From positions 488,775-552,774 of the forward strand of contig NZ_FWXO01000001.1 of NCBI RefSeq assembly GCF_900176415.1: a DNA stretch of 64,000 nucleotides. Reading direction: 5' to 3'. A model generated the notes under the pieces. It saw nothing but the letters and a program-made list of their open reading frames with translations, did not search any database and was not told where the DNA came from. Source of the DNA: Cellulophaga tyrosinoxydans. Its GTDB lineage: Bacteria > Bacteroidota > Bacteroidia > Flavobacteriales > Flavobacteriaceae. This document shows positions 24,259 through 34,087 of this stretch, in pieces; within the stretch, counting starts at the first letter, position 1, and the number at the start of each line of letters is the position of its first letter. The position numbers were made by a program, and so were the translations under genes.

Positions 24259-26556
24259 TTAAACTTTTTCAATAGTAACAATAACCGATTTGCTAATCGG
24301 CGTATAACTACGCTCTGCAAAATGGTTGTACGGTACTAATACATTTGTCTCAGGATAGTATGCTGCAATATCTCCTTTAGGTATGGCATAAGGCACTACT
24401 TTAAAATTAAAAGCTACACGTACCGTATCATCATAATTACTTCTGATATTTATAACCTCAAGCTTTTTTAACCCATGAGATTTCATATCTTCTTCATTCA
24501 TAAAAACAACCCGTCGCTCATTATAAACGCCTCTATAACGATCGTCTAAGCCGTAAATGGTGGTATTAAACTGATCATGTGAGCGTATGGTCATCAACAT
24601 ATACTCATTTTTCTTTAACTGATGATTTGGCAGTTTATTTATGGTTAGTTGTGCTTTTCCGTTAGGGAGCATACTAAAATCTAAATTACGCACATTGTTA
24701 GGCAAATAATATCCAACTCCTTTAGATTGCTCATTAGTTTTTTCAAACCCTTTTACCACCTTATCCATTTTATCGCGAATTAAATTGTAGTCTGCCCCTA
24801 AAGCCTTCCAATCCATAGGGTGATTACCTTTAAAATAAGTATCTGCCAACTCAGCAATGATATCAGGTTCACTTTTAATATTGTCGGAAGTAGGCTTTAA
24901 CAATCCTTTAGATTGGCGCACTCTACCCATACTATTCTCTACTGTAATAAATCGGAGCTTTCCATCTTTCATATCTTTTTCAGAACGACCATAAGTTGGT
25001 AATATCAAAGCTGTCTTGCCCGTTACCAAATGACTTCGATTTAATTTGGTGCTGACTTGAACGGTTAAATTACAATTCTGAATTGCTTTTGCTGTATATG
25101 CTGTATCCGAAGCTGCCATTAAAAAATTTCCACCTAAACACATAAATACTTTGGCTTCACCATCATGCATAGCTTTCATTGAGGCAACCACATCTAGCCC
25201 TTCTTGGTCTGGAGGTGTAAAACCTAAATGTGTTTTTATTCTTTGGTTCAAACCTTTATCAACAAAATGCATAATACCAACACTTCGATCCCCTTGTACA
25301 TTAGAATGGCCCCGCACTGGGCATGTTCCCGCATTAGGCTTACCTATAGCGCCTTTTAGTAATAAAAGATTAATAAACTCGCGTATGGTTTCTACGCCAT
25401 TTTTATGCTGGGTTAAGCCCATAGCCCAACAAACGACTATTTTAGATTTTTTAGCAAGAAGTGCTACGGTAGCATCTATCAATGCTTCTTGAACACCGGT
25501 GCGCTTAATTAAATCATTTACATCATAATTTTGAATATCTGCGAGTAAAGCTTCATAGCCTTGGGAGTAGGTTTTAATAAATTGATGATCAAAAACTGAA
25601 TTATCTAATTGATCAAGATCTGCTAATTTTTTAATTATCGCCTTCATTAAAGGTATATCTTGATTGATACGCACAGGCAAATGTAAATCTGCAATATCCA
25701 CTGCTGGACCAATCCAACCTTTTACGTGCTGGGGATTTTTAAAATTCACCAAACCCGATTCTTCCAGTGGGTTTATACTAATTATCTTTCCACCATTAGC
25801 CTTGCATTTTTCTAAAGCCGAAAGCATTCTTGGATGATTTGTTCCGGGATTTTGACCCGCAACAATAACCACCTCAGCTTCATATAAATCTTCTAATTTA
25901 ATAGATCCCTTACCTATACCAAGAGTTTCTCCCAAGGCAACACCACTAGATTCATGGCACATATTGGAACAATCGGGCATATTATTAGTGCCTATTGCTC
26001 TAGCAAACATTCCATACAAAAAAGCAGCTTCATTACTTGATCTTCCTGAGGTGTAAAAAATAGCTTCGTTAGGAGATGCTAAAGATGCCAATTCCCGAGA
26101 AATTAATTTATAAGCATCTTCCCAACTTATCGCTTTATAATGAATGCTATCTGGTAATAAAACTAAGGGTTCTGTTAATCTGCCAAATTTATTTAACTCA
26201 TAATCGGTGAGTTGCGATAAATCTTCAATGGAGTTTTTCTCAAAAAAAGAAGCATCGATTTTATTAGTAGTAGCTTCATCCGCCAATGCTTTTGCGCCAT
26301 TCTCGCAGTATTCTGCAAACTTAGATGCTTTTTCTGGGTCTGGCCATGCACAACTCGGACATTCGAATCCGTCTTCTTGGTTCATTTTTAGAAGTGCTTG
26401 CATAGATCTTAAAACACCCATTTCTTTAAATCCATGTCGCAATGCTTCTTTAACTCCTAAAGCTCCAGCGGCAATCGTCACAGGTTTCTCCACTCTTATT
26501 GCTGAAAATTCTTGACTTCCGGATATAGAAACATTTCGTTTAAATACTTCTTTCAT
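24259..26556 (-). CDS. FdhF/YdeP family molybdopterin oxidoreductase
   Basis: 765 aa. The family signature FECPSCAWPDPEK is near residue 63, and DCSNMCHESSGVAL near residue 200 replaces the usual Fe4S4/selenocysteine region of formate dehydrogenases. VAGQNPGTNHPRMLSALEKCK and CPVRGHSNVQGDRSVG mark the bis-molybdopterin guanine dinucleotide binding parts, and the C-terminal molybdopterin-binding domain includes MLMTIRSHDQFNTTIYG. YdeP-like members are linked to acid resistance in E. coli, but their substrate is unknown. No electron-transfer subunit or cofactor gene is adjacent. There is no Tat signal, so it is cytoplasmic. Confidence 0.92.
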   Translation of the reverse strand: MKEVFKRNVSISGSQEFSAIRVEKPVTIAAGALGVKEALRHGFKEMGVLRSMQALLKMNQEDGFECPSCAWPDPEKASKFAEYCENGAKALADEATTNKIDASFFEKNSIEDLSQLTDYELNKFGRLTEPLVLLPDSIHYKAISWEDAYKLISRELASLASPNEAIFYTSGRSSNEAAFLYGMFARAIGTNNMPDCSNMCHESSGVALGETLGIGKGSIKLEDLYEAEVVIVAGQNPGTNHPRMLSALEKCKANGGKIISINPLEESGLVNFKNPQHVKGWIGPAVDIADLHLPVRINQDIPLMKAIIKKLADLDQLDNSVFDHQFIKTYSQGYEALLADIQNYDVNDLIKRTGVQEALIDATVALLAKKSKIVVCWAMGLTQHKNGVETIREFINLLLLKGAIGKPNAGTCPVRGHSNVQGDRSVGIMHFVDKGLNQRIKTHLGFTPPDQEGLDVVASMKAMHDGEAKVFMCLGGNFLMAASDTAYTAKAIQNCNLTVQVSTKLNRSHLVTGKTALILPTYGRSEKDMKDGKLRFITVENSMGRVRQSKGLLKPTSDNIKSEPDIIAELADTYFKGNHPMDWKALGADYNLIRDKMDKVVKGFEKTNEQSKGVGYYLPNNVRNLDFSMLPNGKAQLTINKLPNHQLKKNEYMLMTIRSHDQFNTTIYGLDDRYRGVYNERRVVFMNEEDMKSHGLKKLEVINIRSNYDDTVRVAFNFKVVPYAIPKGDIAAYYPETNVLVPYNHFAERSYTPISKSVIVTIEKV

Positions 26557-26713
26557 TCTTTAATTTTAATATTGTTTGATGATTTTAAACACTTTAAAGT
26601 TAGCTTTTATTTTTTTCTAAACTCTTAGTTATTTAGATCTGAACAACAGTATTGACAAATTAAATTTCATGAAATTATAGTACTTTTAAGGCAATTGACT
26701 CAAACTATTACTT

Positions 26714-28306
26714 ATGAAATACTACTATTTACTTGCGGCATTAGTGCTACTAGGTTGCAAAGGTGAAAAAGATAAAAAAGCAACTCTAGAAAACCATACG
26801 CAAATTACAAAGCAGGAGCCTTTACAAACTCCAGATAAGCTGTTAGGAGAATTATTTGCACATGTTCAACTTGCACAGGTATTTCCTGATGGGAAAACTT
26901 TTGTAGACTGTACCGCCAAATTCCCTTACGATGAAATACGTGTAAAATACGAGCAGGAAAAAAATAAACCTGATTTTGAATTAAAAACCTTTGTTTTAGA
27001 AAATTTTGAGGTGCCCATATCTATTTCTTCAGATTTTAAATCGGATCCTAACAAATCTGCAACGGAGCATCTAACTGCCCTTTGGCCGGTATTAAAGCGT
27101 GATTCGGATATTGCTCATGAAGGTAGCACCTTAATTCCATTACCCAAAGCTTATGTTGTTCCTGGTGGTCGTTTTAGAGAAGTCTATTATTGGGATAGTT
27201 ATTTTACCATGTTAGGATTAGTTGAAAGTGGTGAATTTGATCTCATTGAAAATATCTTGGATAATTTTGCCTATTTAATTGATACTGTTGGTCATATCCC
27301 CAATGGAAACCGAACCTATTATATTACGAGATCTCAGCCACCTTTTTTCTCACAGATGGTAAAGCTTTTGGCAGATCATAAAGGAGACGAGGTTTATAGC
27401 AAGTACAAATCTGCCTTAAGAAAAGAATATGAGTTTTGGATGTCAGGCAATAAGATTACAAGTGAACCCATGGAACATTGTGTGCCAACCTCAGTGGGAA
27501 CAATGAACAGGTATTACGATCAAGGAGATACCCCACGGCAGGAATCTTATCGAGAAGATTATACACAAGTAGAAAAATTAGGTGGCGGCAAAAAAATGTA
27601 TCGCGATTTACGTTCTGGTGCTGAATCTGGTTGGGATTATTCATCGAGATGGTTTGCTGATGGCAACTCAATTGAAACTATTGAAACAACGGATATAATT
27701 CCCGTAGATTTAAATGCCTTATTATACGGACTTGAAGAAATATTAGTTGCTATTTCTAGCGATGATCAAGATTTTGTTTCGGCATTACAAACCAGTATGA
27801 AGAACAGGAAAACCTTTTTAAACGACTTTTGTTTTAATAAAACTGATGGTTTTTATGAAGATTATAATTGGGTAACTAAAAAACAAACAGGAATAAAATC
27901 TTTAGCCACTGTTTACCCATTATTTTTTAAAATGGCTAGTCAAGAACAAGCAGATAAAGTTGCTGAGTTTATTGAAAAAAACCTGTTAAAAGCTGGAGGA
28001 GTAGTTACAACTACAAATTATACTGGTCAGCAATGGGACGCTCCTAATGGCTGGGCACCATTACAATGGATGACCATAAAAGGACTTGAAAATTATGGAC
28101 ACCACCTATTAGCTAAAACTATTGCGGAGCGCTGGGTAACTTTAAACGAAAAAGTTTATGCTAATACTGGAAAATTTGTAGAAAAATATAATGTTGAAGA
28201 TATGACTTTAGACGCAGGCGGCGGTGAATACCCTGTACAGGATGGATTTGGATGGAGTAATGGTGTTTATTTAGCATTAAAAAACTACCTAAAAACCAGT
28301 AAATAA
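26714..28306 (+). CDS. treA: Alpha,alpha-trehalase (GH37), lipoprotein
   Basis: 530 aa. The signal MKYYYLLAALVLLGCKG has a lipobox ending in C16, so the enzyme is probably anchored in the periplasm or outer membrane. The GH37 signatures PGGRFREVYYWDSYF (about 150-164) and QWDAPNGWAPLQW (about 440-452) are complete, as are the catalytic region residues around RSGAESGWDYSSRW. It splits trehalose into two glucose units. No trehalose transporter or synthesis gene is adjacent. Upstream, TTGACA at 26653 and a TA-rich -7 region near 26676 could be its promoter. Confidence 0.95.
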   Translation: MKYYYLLAALVLLGCKGEKDKKATLENHTQITKQEPLQTPDKLLGELFAHVQLAQVFPDGKTFVDCTAKFPYDEIRVKYEQEKNKPDFELKTFVLENFEVPISISSDFKSDPNKSATEHLTALWPVLKRDSDIAHEGSTLIPLPKAYVVPGGRFREVYYWDSYFTMLGLVESGEFDLIENILDNFAYLIDTVGHIPNGNRTYYITRSQPPFFSQMVKLLADHKGDEVYSKYKSALRKEYEFWMSGNKITSEPMEHCVPTSVGTMNRYYDQGDTPRQESYREDYTQVEKLGGGKKMYRDLRSGAESGWDYSSRWFADGNSIETIETTDIIPVDLNALLYGLEEILVAISSDDQDFVSALQTSMKNRKTFLNDFCFNKTDGFYEDYNWVTKKQTGIKSLATVYPLFFKMASQEQADKVAEFIEKNLLKAGGVVTTTNYTGQQWDAPNGWAPLQWMTIKGLENYGHHLLAKTIAERWVTLNEKVYANTGKFVEKYNVEDMTLDAGGGEYPVQDGFGWSNGVYLALKNYLKTSK

Positions 28307-28356
28307 ATATAATTTGATAGTTTACCACAACTTTTGAGTGCTACACATCAATTGTT

Positions 28357-28476
28357 TTTGAAAAGTATAAAGAGGTTATACATTTGAAATGAATTAGTTA
28401 TTTAAGAGTAAATTTTTTCATTTTCATATAGTGTTCTCGTAAAAGAGCTTGGTCTTAGTTGATTGAGCTCTTTTTT
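28357..28476 (+). ncRNA. Candidate small RNA between treA and an MBL gene
   Basis: TTTG (28357-28360), 18 bp and TACATTTG (28379-28386) make a near-perfect flavobacterial promoter on the plus strand. No plus-strand gene follows. About 55 nt later a hairpin AAAAGAGCT (28441-28449) / AGCTCTTTT (28466-28474) with a T-rich tail ends the unit. The predicted RNA is about 85 nt (from near 28392). The ATG at 28389 reads Met-Asn-stop, so it is not coding. The hairpin may also serve the converging minus-strand gene. Support is promoter plus terminator only. Confidence 0.45.
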
Positions 28477-28479
28477 ATT

Positions 28480-29784
28480 TTACAATACACTTGGATAGTC
28501 TTCCGCTATAATAGGGCCATATGATTCCCACCAATATCCTGCGGTGACTCTACGCATTGCATAAAGATTTTTACCATCCGTTCGTACATTTATCATTCCA
28601 TTAAGTCGTTTTTTAAACAAACGTGCACCACGAATATCGGCGTTATTTAATACATGATTTGGAACAATAGATTTTAAATCCACCTCGTTTGCATCCGTGA
28701 ATGTACTAGCAATTTCAGTTGAAAACACTAAGGGCTCTTTGGATCTAGATGCTAAACCAATTGCACCAATAAAATTAGCTCTTGGATGTCCATGATCGGG
28801 AGAATCACCAGAAGAAACCACAGAGATTTGTGGTCTAACAGCTGCTAAAAAGGGAGGATGAAATTCATGACTTCCGTGATGTGGTGTTTTTAAAACATGC
28901 GCTTTTAATTTTTCAGCCGCTTCAGGGTGTGCCAACAAATACGCACTACCTTCAATATTGACATCACCAGAAAAAAGCATTCGCACTTTATCATAGGTAA
29001 TAGAAAAAACCACAGAATGTCCGTTTATAGTATGGGCATGATTCCCAAACCATTTTAATTGCTTTTTCCCTATTGAAGAGCGTTCAACTATTGGGCCTAT
29101 TATTTCTAAGCTTATTTTAGGATCCCCAATATCAAATATTCCTGTTTCAGAACTAACTGCTGCATAGGGTATATTTAATTGTTTTACCAATGCAATCCAT
29201 TTATCAAACGTTCCTCTTAGCTGTAAGCCTTGAAGATCCCCAATAGTGGAATGATAAGAAATAAGGTGTTTTTTATCTGTACTTAAATCTCCAGATTTTT
29301 CATCGGTTCCCTCGAACATACCAATACCATTATGAATAATTTTTTTAATTACAATACGATCATGCTGAAGAATATCAATTAAGCCTTTTAAATGGTCTTG
29401 ATCTGCATGGCTCAACACCAAGAGGTCTATTTCTAATTTTGGTGCTGTTAAGTCTGCCAACTGGTATTTCCATTGTAAAAATCCCTTTGCTTGATTATTA
29501 AACCCACCATCAATAAGTATTTTTTTCTTGTTAGGCGTTACCACAAGGGCGGCGTCACCTTGCCCCACATCTATATAATAAATCTCTAAAGCGGATTTTT
29601 CAGTAATTTGATGTACGGAAACAAACCCTTGATATTTACTTCTATAGACAGCCGCTATTCTGCCATTTATAGGAGAACCTGTTGTTTTTACCTCTTCTCC
29701 ATAAATTAATATTTGTTCATAAGAACTCCCTATAGTTGATTTATAAAGTCTAGCTGTTTTTGCGTTTATATATCGTGTAGCCAT
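28480..29784 (-). CDS. ComEC/Rec2-like metallo-beta-lactamase-fold protein
   Basis: 434 aa, no signal peptide or membrane segments. The MBL domain (about 65-330) has EIYYIDVGQGDAALVV, LIDGG, the metal motif SHADQDHLKG, LFSGDVNIEGS and KTPHHGS, the same set as the C-terminal domain of ComEC. The first 60 residues (YINAKTARLYKSTIGSSYEQI) look like a small SH3-type barrel. It lacks the ComEC pore, so it is a free hydrolase of unknown substrate; relatives act on nucleotides or occur in defence contexts. It is alone on its strand. Confidence 0.88.
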   Translation of the reverse strand: MATRYINAKTARLYKSTIGSSYEQILIYGEEVKTTGSPINGRIAAVYRSKYQGFVSVHQITEKSALEIYYIDVGQGDAALVVTPNKKKILIDGGFNNQAKGFLQWKYQLADLTAPKLEIDLLVLSHADQDHLKGLIDILQHDRIVIKKIIHNGIGMFEGTDEKSGDLSTDKKHLISYHSTIGDLQGLQLRGTFDKWIALVKQLNIPYAAVSSETGIFDIGDPKISLEIIGPIVERSSIGKKQLKWFGNHAHTINGHSVVFSITYDKVRMLFSGDVNIEGSAYLLAHPEAAEKLKAHVLKTPHHGSHEFHPPFLAAVRPQISVVSSGDSPDHGHPRANFIGAIGLASRSKEPLVFSTEIASTFTDANEVDLKSIVPNHVLNNADIRGARLFKKRLNGMINVRTDGKNLYAMRRVTAGYWWESYGPIIAEDYPSVL

Positions 29785-29897
29785 AATACTAAATTTTAAT
29801 TTTATTACTATTAGCGGGAGGATCTGTTACTAAAATTAAGAAGAAATTCAGCTTAAAAGGCAGAAACTTCTTATATTTTAATGTTTTAAGTAAAGTT

Positions 29898-32444
29898 TTA
29901 AAACTTATAGGTACACGAAATATTAGGTGTCAAGGCAAGTGACGTTTTTTCAATTTGAATTGCTTCATTGCTATTTTCCGGTGATACTTCATAATATCTT
30001 AGTAAAATATTGTTCTTATTCAAGATATTTAAAACACCAAGACTTATAGATAATTCTCTAGTATCTCCAAATTTAAAATCATAAGAAGTACTGGCATCCA
30101 ATCGCATATAACTTGGTAATCTTTCAACATTTAAATCACCATAATTTACTCTCGTAAAATTACCTTCTTGATAGGTTTCCTGTCCTTCAACAGGTTTCGT
30201 ATAAGGTCTCCCCGTTCTAAATTGAATTCCCGATGCTAATTTCCAATTTTCTAATACTGTTATACTTGTTGCCACATTAAGTGTGTGAGTAATATCAAAA
30301 TTAGATGGAAAATCTTCACTGGAAATAGCTTTAAATATATAGTTTTGCCTGCCATAGGTATAACTTGCCCAAACATTGGAGTTGTTTATTCTTTTATTTA
30401 CTAAAAACTCCATTCCCTTAGCCGTTGACGAACCTATAAATCCATCGAACTGGTTTTGAGAGGTAAACCCTTGGCTTTCCGTAATAATCCCTTCTACTTT
30501 TTTATAATACGGATTTAACTCTATAAACCAACCGCTATTTTTGTATTGAAAACCTAAAGAAACCTGCTTGCTTTTTATTATAGGAATTGTTGTTCCATCA
30601 CTAACAATCCACCGTCTATTTTCAACCCCTAAAAAATCATCATTCAGATCTACAAATTGAGTAATGGTTTGGTTCTTAAACTCGCCCTGTAAATTAAGAG
30701 AAAATGTATTGGACAATTTATGATTAATATTTAATCGAGGTTCTACCAAAAAGGTTCCTAACCGTTCAAAATAATTGAGTCGTGCTCCTGCTCTAATGAA
30801 AGTTTTGTTATTTTTAATACTTAATTCTGAAAAGAAGCCGTGATTGCGCTGAACTCTTTTTTTAATAATTTGATAGGTAGGATTTTGCAAATCGCTAGAA
30901 TTTTGTGTTCCAGTTTCTGAATAGCTATAGCCATTTAACCAAGAGAAATTTTCTGAAATAATAGTATTTGTATTAAGCTTAATCCCCGTTTCTAAAACTT
31001 GATTAAGTTGCAGTATGCTTTGATCCATATCGATTCTTAAATCTGAAGCAGATAAATTATAATTGCTATAATAAGCTTGTAATTCCGTATTAAAAATAGT
31101 GCTCCAATCACTACTAAGGGTCCCACCTAAAGCAAAATTTTCTTGGTTTAAGTTACTTCTTCTAGCTTCTGGATTTGTAGTATCAGCGCTAGACTCTGTA
31201 TAAGAAAGTTGATTATTAACACTCAATAAGCTAATCCTTAGTTTATGCTTTTCATTAACATTGTAAAGAAATTTTCCGCTAAAATCATAAAAGTAGAAAT
31301 CTGATTCTGAATTCACATTTTTATCTGATGACGTAGCTACACGAGAATCTTGAAAACTACGTTCAAAATATTGATTATAGGTTGGTGAGTTATAAAAATC
31401 TGTCAATGATCTTCTTCCGGAAATGTGTATTGCCATTTTTTTATTTATTGGCACCTGTAAAACGGCATTGGCGCTCAACAAATTACTTGAAACAGAACCA
31501 TTTAATTTAGCATCTATTTCATTGTTTGAACTCATGAAAATACTGCCCGAAACTCCGTCTGTATATTCTGCACTTGTGCCATTCTTAACTACAGTTACTT
31601 GATTGGTTATTTCTGGATTAAAGGCCGAAATTAAACCAAAAAAATGTCCTGAATGATACATTTTAATATGATCCCAATGTATTAAATTCTGATCATGACT
31701 TCCGCCACGAACGTTAATGTCTGCAATAGATTCATTTACACTTTGCACCCCAGGCAATACTTGTATCATTTGCAAAACATCTGATTCTACTAAACCGGGC
31801 AGAATACCATAATTACCTGTTGAAAAATCAATACTACCATCTCTTTTTTGATTAAAACCTGTAGTAAATAAATTGCGCACTACAACTTCTTGTAATTGAA
31901 ATTGCTGAGGAACCAACGCCACTATCGGACAATCATCTGTTAATGACAAATATTCTAGAACGGAAAATTTTTGCGGTTCATAACCTAAAAAACTAATGGT
32001 AAGCTGATCATTGTTTTTTAAACCTATTAAGCGGAAGGAGCCATTCAAATCTGAAATTGTACCCTTTTTATCAACTACTATTGCTAATGAGCCAACAAGT
32101 ACTTCTTTTGTATCGGCGTCAATTATGGTTCCACAAATTGTTAAATTATTGGTTTCTACAGCCACTGCTATTCGGTCTTTCCCAATTTTTTTAAAGGTTA
32201 ACATAGGATGTTTTTGCAATATTTGCAAAACTTCATCTAACTCTAAATTAGCATCAGGAATCGTAACGAAAACGGACGAAATATCTTCCTCTATAAAAGA
32301 AAATGTAACCGAATAGCGTTCTTTTAAAACCTCAAAAGCTTCCTTGGCAGGAAGCTTATTTTGTGCATGACTTTGCATTACAATTCCGAAGAAAAGAAAT
32401 ACAAAAACAAGTAATGATTTTTGTTTGCTATTCATTAAGCTCAA
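29898..32444 (-). CDS. TonB-dependent receptor with STN and carboxypeptidase-like domains
   Basis: 848 aa outer-membrane receptor. After the signal peptide (to about 27) an STN secretin/TonB short domain (about 33-105) is followed by a carboxypeptidase-like regulatory domain (about 115-195), the plug (QVLPGVQSVNESIADINVRGGSHDQNLIHWD) and a beta-barrel ending in ISCTYKF. The STN domain signals to a FecR partner. It overlaps the fecR-like gene by 17 bp and lies behind an ECF sigma gene, forming a FecI-FecR-FecA style unit. The substrate cannot be told. Confidence 0.93.
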   Translation of the reverse strand: MSLMNSKQKSLLVFVFLFFGIVMQSHAQNKLPAKEAFEVLKERYSVTFSFIEEDISSVFVTIPDANLELDEVLQILQKHPMLTFKKIGKDRIAVAVETNNLTICGTIIDADTKEVLVGSLAIVVDKKGTISDLNGSFRLIGLKNNDQLTISFLGYEPQKFSVLEYLSLTDDCPIVALVPQQFQLQEVVVRNLFTTGFNQKRDGSIDFSTGNYGILPGLVESDVLQMIQVLPGVQSVNESIADINVRGGSHDQNLIHWDHIKMYHSGHFFGLISAFNPEITNQVTVVKNGTSAEYTDGVSGSIFMSSNNEIDAKLNGSVSSNLLSANAVLQVPINKKMAIHISGRRSLTDFYNSPTYNQYFERSFQDSRVATSSDKNVNSESDFYFYDFSGKFLYNVNEKHKLRISLLSVNNQLSYTESSADTTNPEARRSNLNQENFALGGTLSSDWSTIFNTELQAYYSNYNLSASDLRIDMDQSILQLNQVLETGIKLNTNTIISENFSWLNGYSYSETGTQNSSDLQNPTYQIIKKRVQRNHGFFSELSIKNNKTFIRAGARLNYFERLGTFLVEPRLNINHKLSNTFSLNLQGEFKNQTITQFVDLNDDFLGVENRRWIVSDGTTIPIIKSKQVSLGFQYKNSGWFIELNPYYKKVEGIITESQGFTSQNQFDGFIGSSTAKGMEFLVNKRINNSNVWASYTYGRQNYIFKAISSEDFPSNFDITHTLNVATSITVLENWKLASGIQFRTGRPYTKPVEGQETYQEGNFTRVNYGDLNVERLPSYMRLDASTSYDFKFGDTRELSISLGVLNILNKNNILLRYYEVSPENSNEAIQIEKTSLALTPNISCTYKF

Positions 32445-33327
32445 TAAGGTTTTGATCTTTTATAGTAACCTTTAAATTTAATGGGAAGGCAATAGACTGG
32501 ACTGCTTCATTTAAATCACCATGATCAAAACCACCCGTAAATTGCTTGTCAGCCAATGATTTATCATAATTAATTTTCACATTAAATTCACGTTCTAATT
32601 CTTCAACAACAAGTGCAAAAGGCACCTCATTAAAATCACTTTGATTATTCATCCAATCTGGTGTTGCAGCATTAAATTCTGTTACATCACCTAGATTTCC
32701 TTGGATCATTCTTATGGCCTTACCAGGAGTAAGCATAACCACATTATTGTTGGTTGTAACCTGCACTTTACCTTCAAAACAGGCAACTTCAAAGTACCCA
32801 TCTCTTTCATTTACATTAAACTGGGTGCCAACAACGGTAACCGTACCTTGGTCTGTAATTACATCGAACGTTTTACCTTTACTAACTTTAAAAAAAGCTT
32901 CTCCGCTTAAAGTTAATTCACGTTTTTTCTCCCAATTTTTTTTAGAATAAACTATTTCTGATCCGCTATTCAAAACTACTTCAGAAGCATCTGGAAGGTT
33001 AAAAATAGTAGTCTCGGCGTAATCAGTATTTACCGTTGTATTTGTATTTGCAAAAACAAAATAAAGCGAGACCATTAAGATAATTGCTGCCGCAATGGAA
33101 GCATATTTTTTCCAAGAAGTTAAAGTAACAACTTTATTTTTTGGTTGTTTTAATTTAGTAAACCCTTCTAAGGCTTGTTCTACATTAAAATCTGGTTTCT
33201 TAAAATTGGATGTTTTCTCAATTATTGGTTTGAGCTGCGCATATTCTGGCGTTTTTCGCAATTCGGCTAATTCCGAATCCGATATCGTTCCATCAATCCA
33301 TTTTAAAATTTCTTTTTCGTGTTGCAT
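32428..33327 (-). CDS. FecR family anti-sigma factor
   Basis: 299 aa. A cytoplasmic N-terminal part (about 1-75) is followed by one membrane helix (YASIAAAIILMVSLYFVFA, about 75-93), the FecR domain (LPDASEVVLNSGSEIVYSKKN) and a C-terminal DUF4974-type domain (DFNEVPFALVVEELEREFNVKINYD). It relays a signal from the receptor's STN domain to the sigma factor. It ends inside the receptor gene and starts 49 bp after the sigma factor gene. Confidence 0.93.
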   Translation of the reverse strand: MQHEKEILKWIDGTISDSELAELRKTPEYAQLKPIIEKTSNFKKPDFNVEQALEGFTKLKQPKNKVVTLTSWKKYASIAAAIILMVSLYFVFANTNTTVNTDYAETTIFNLPDASEVVLNSGSEIVYSKKNWEKKRELTLSGEAFFKVSKGKTFDVITDQGTVTVVGTQFNVNERDGYFEVACFEGKVQVTTNNNVVMLTPGKAIRMIQGNLGDVTEFNAATPDWMNNQSDFNEVPFALVVEELEREFNVKINYDKSLADKQFTGGFDHGDLNEAVQSIAFPLNLKVTIKDQNLIELNE

Positions 33328-33376
33328 AATTTCTGCATTATACTATTAGGACACTTTAGTTGCCAATCTCCCTACT

Positions 33377-33898
33377 TTATTTTCTAAAATATTCAAATTC
33401 CTCACGTAATGCATTCAATGCACCCATCATTCTCTTTTCTACAGCTTTTACAGAAATGGTAAGCATTTCAGCTATTTCTGAATACTTTTTATCCTCCATT
33501 CTACTTAACAAGAATACTTCTCGTTGACCATCGGTTAAGTTTGCAATGGCTTTTTGAAGTTTATCCATATATTCATTTTCTTCCATGATATATTCGGGAC
33601 TCTCATTAGTAGTATCTGAAATTGGTTTTATTTTGGCATATTCCAAAACCACTTTATCATGCCGAACTTCATTTAAAAATAAATTATTTGCTGCCGAAAA
33701 AAGATAGCTCTTTGCTTTTTCAAAAGTTACCTCACTACATTTATTCCAAATTTTTAAAAACGCCTCTTGAACTAAATCTAATGACCTGTCTTTGTTACCG
33801 CAACGATAATACATAAAGCGATATAAGGAGTCGGAATGCTCTTTATAAAATGAATTAAAAACACTGTCTTTACAAAGTTCTGCTTGGGGGTCTAACAT
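33377..33898 (-). CDS. ECF RNA polymerase sigma factor, Bacteroidetes type
   Basis: 173 aa. Region 2 (FYKEHSDSLYRFMYYRCGNKDRSLDLVQEAFLKIW) lies at about 13-50, and region 4 with the HTH (REVFLLSRMEDKKYSEIAEMLTISVKAVEKRM) at about 125-160. It is first in an operon with the anti-sigma factor and receptor and should drive their transcription, or that of other surface genes. No separate target promoter can be picked out by eye. Confidence 0.93.
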   Translation of the reverse strand: MLDPQAELCKDSVFNSFYKEHSDSLYRFMYYRCGNKDRSLDLVQEAFLKIWNKCSEVTFEKAKSYLFSAANNLFLNEVRHDKVVLEYAKIKPISDTTNESPEYIMEENEYMDKLQKAIANLTDGQREVFLLSRMEDKKYSEIAEMLTISVKAVEKRMMGALNALREEFEYFRK

Positions 33899-34087
33899 TC
33901 CATATATTTCTTAAGTGATGTAAAAGTAAAAAAAAATAGTATGCTGGGTAGGGTATCTAATAAATGGCGTGTCTAATACATGAAAGACAGCTGCTATTTT
34001 TAATTCAATAGGAATAAATGTAAATTTCAAAAAATAAAAGTAGGGTAAAAAATAACAAGCGTGTCTTATCACTGTAAACCAAAATTT

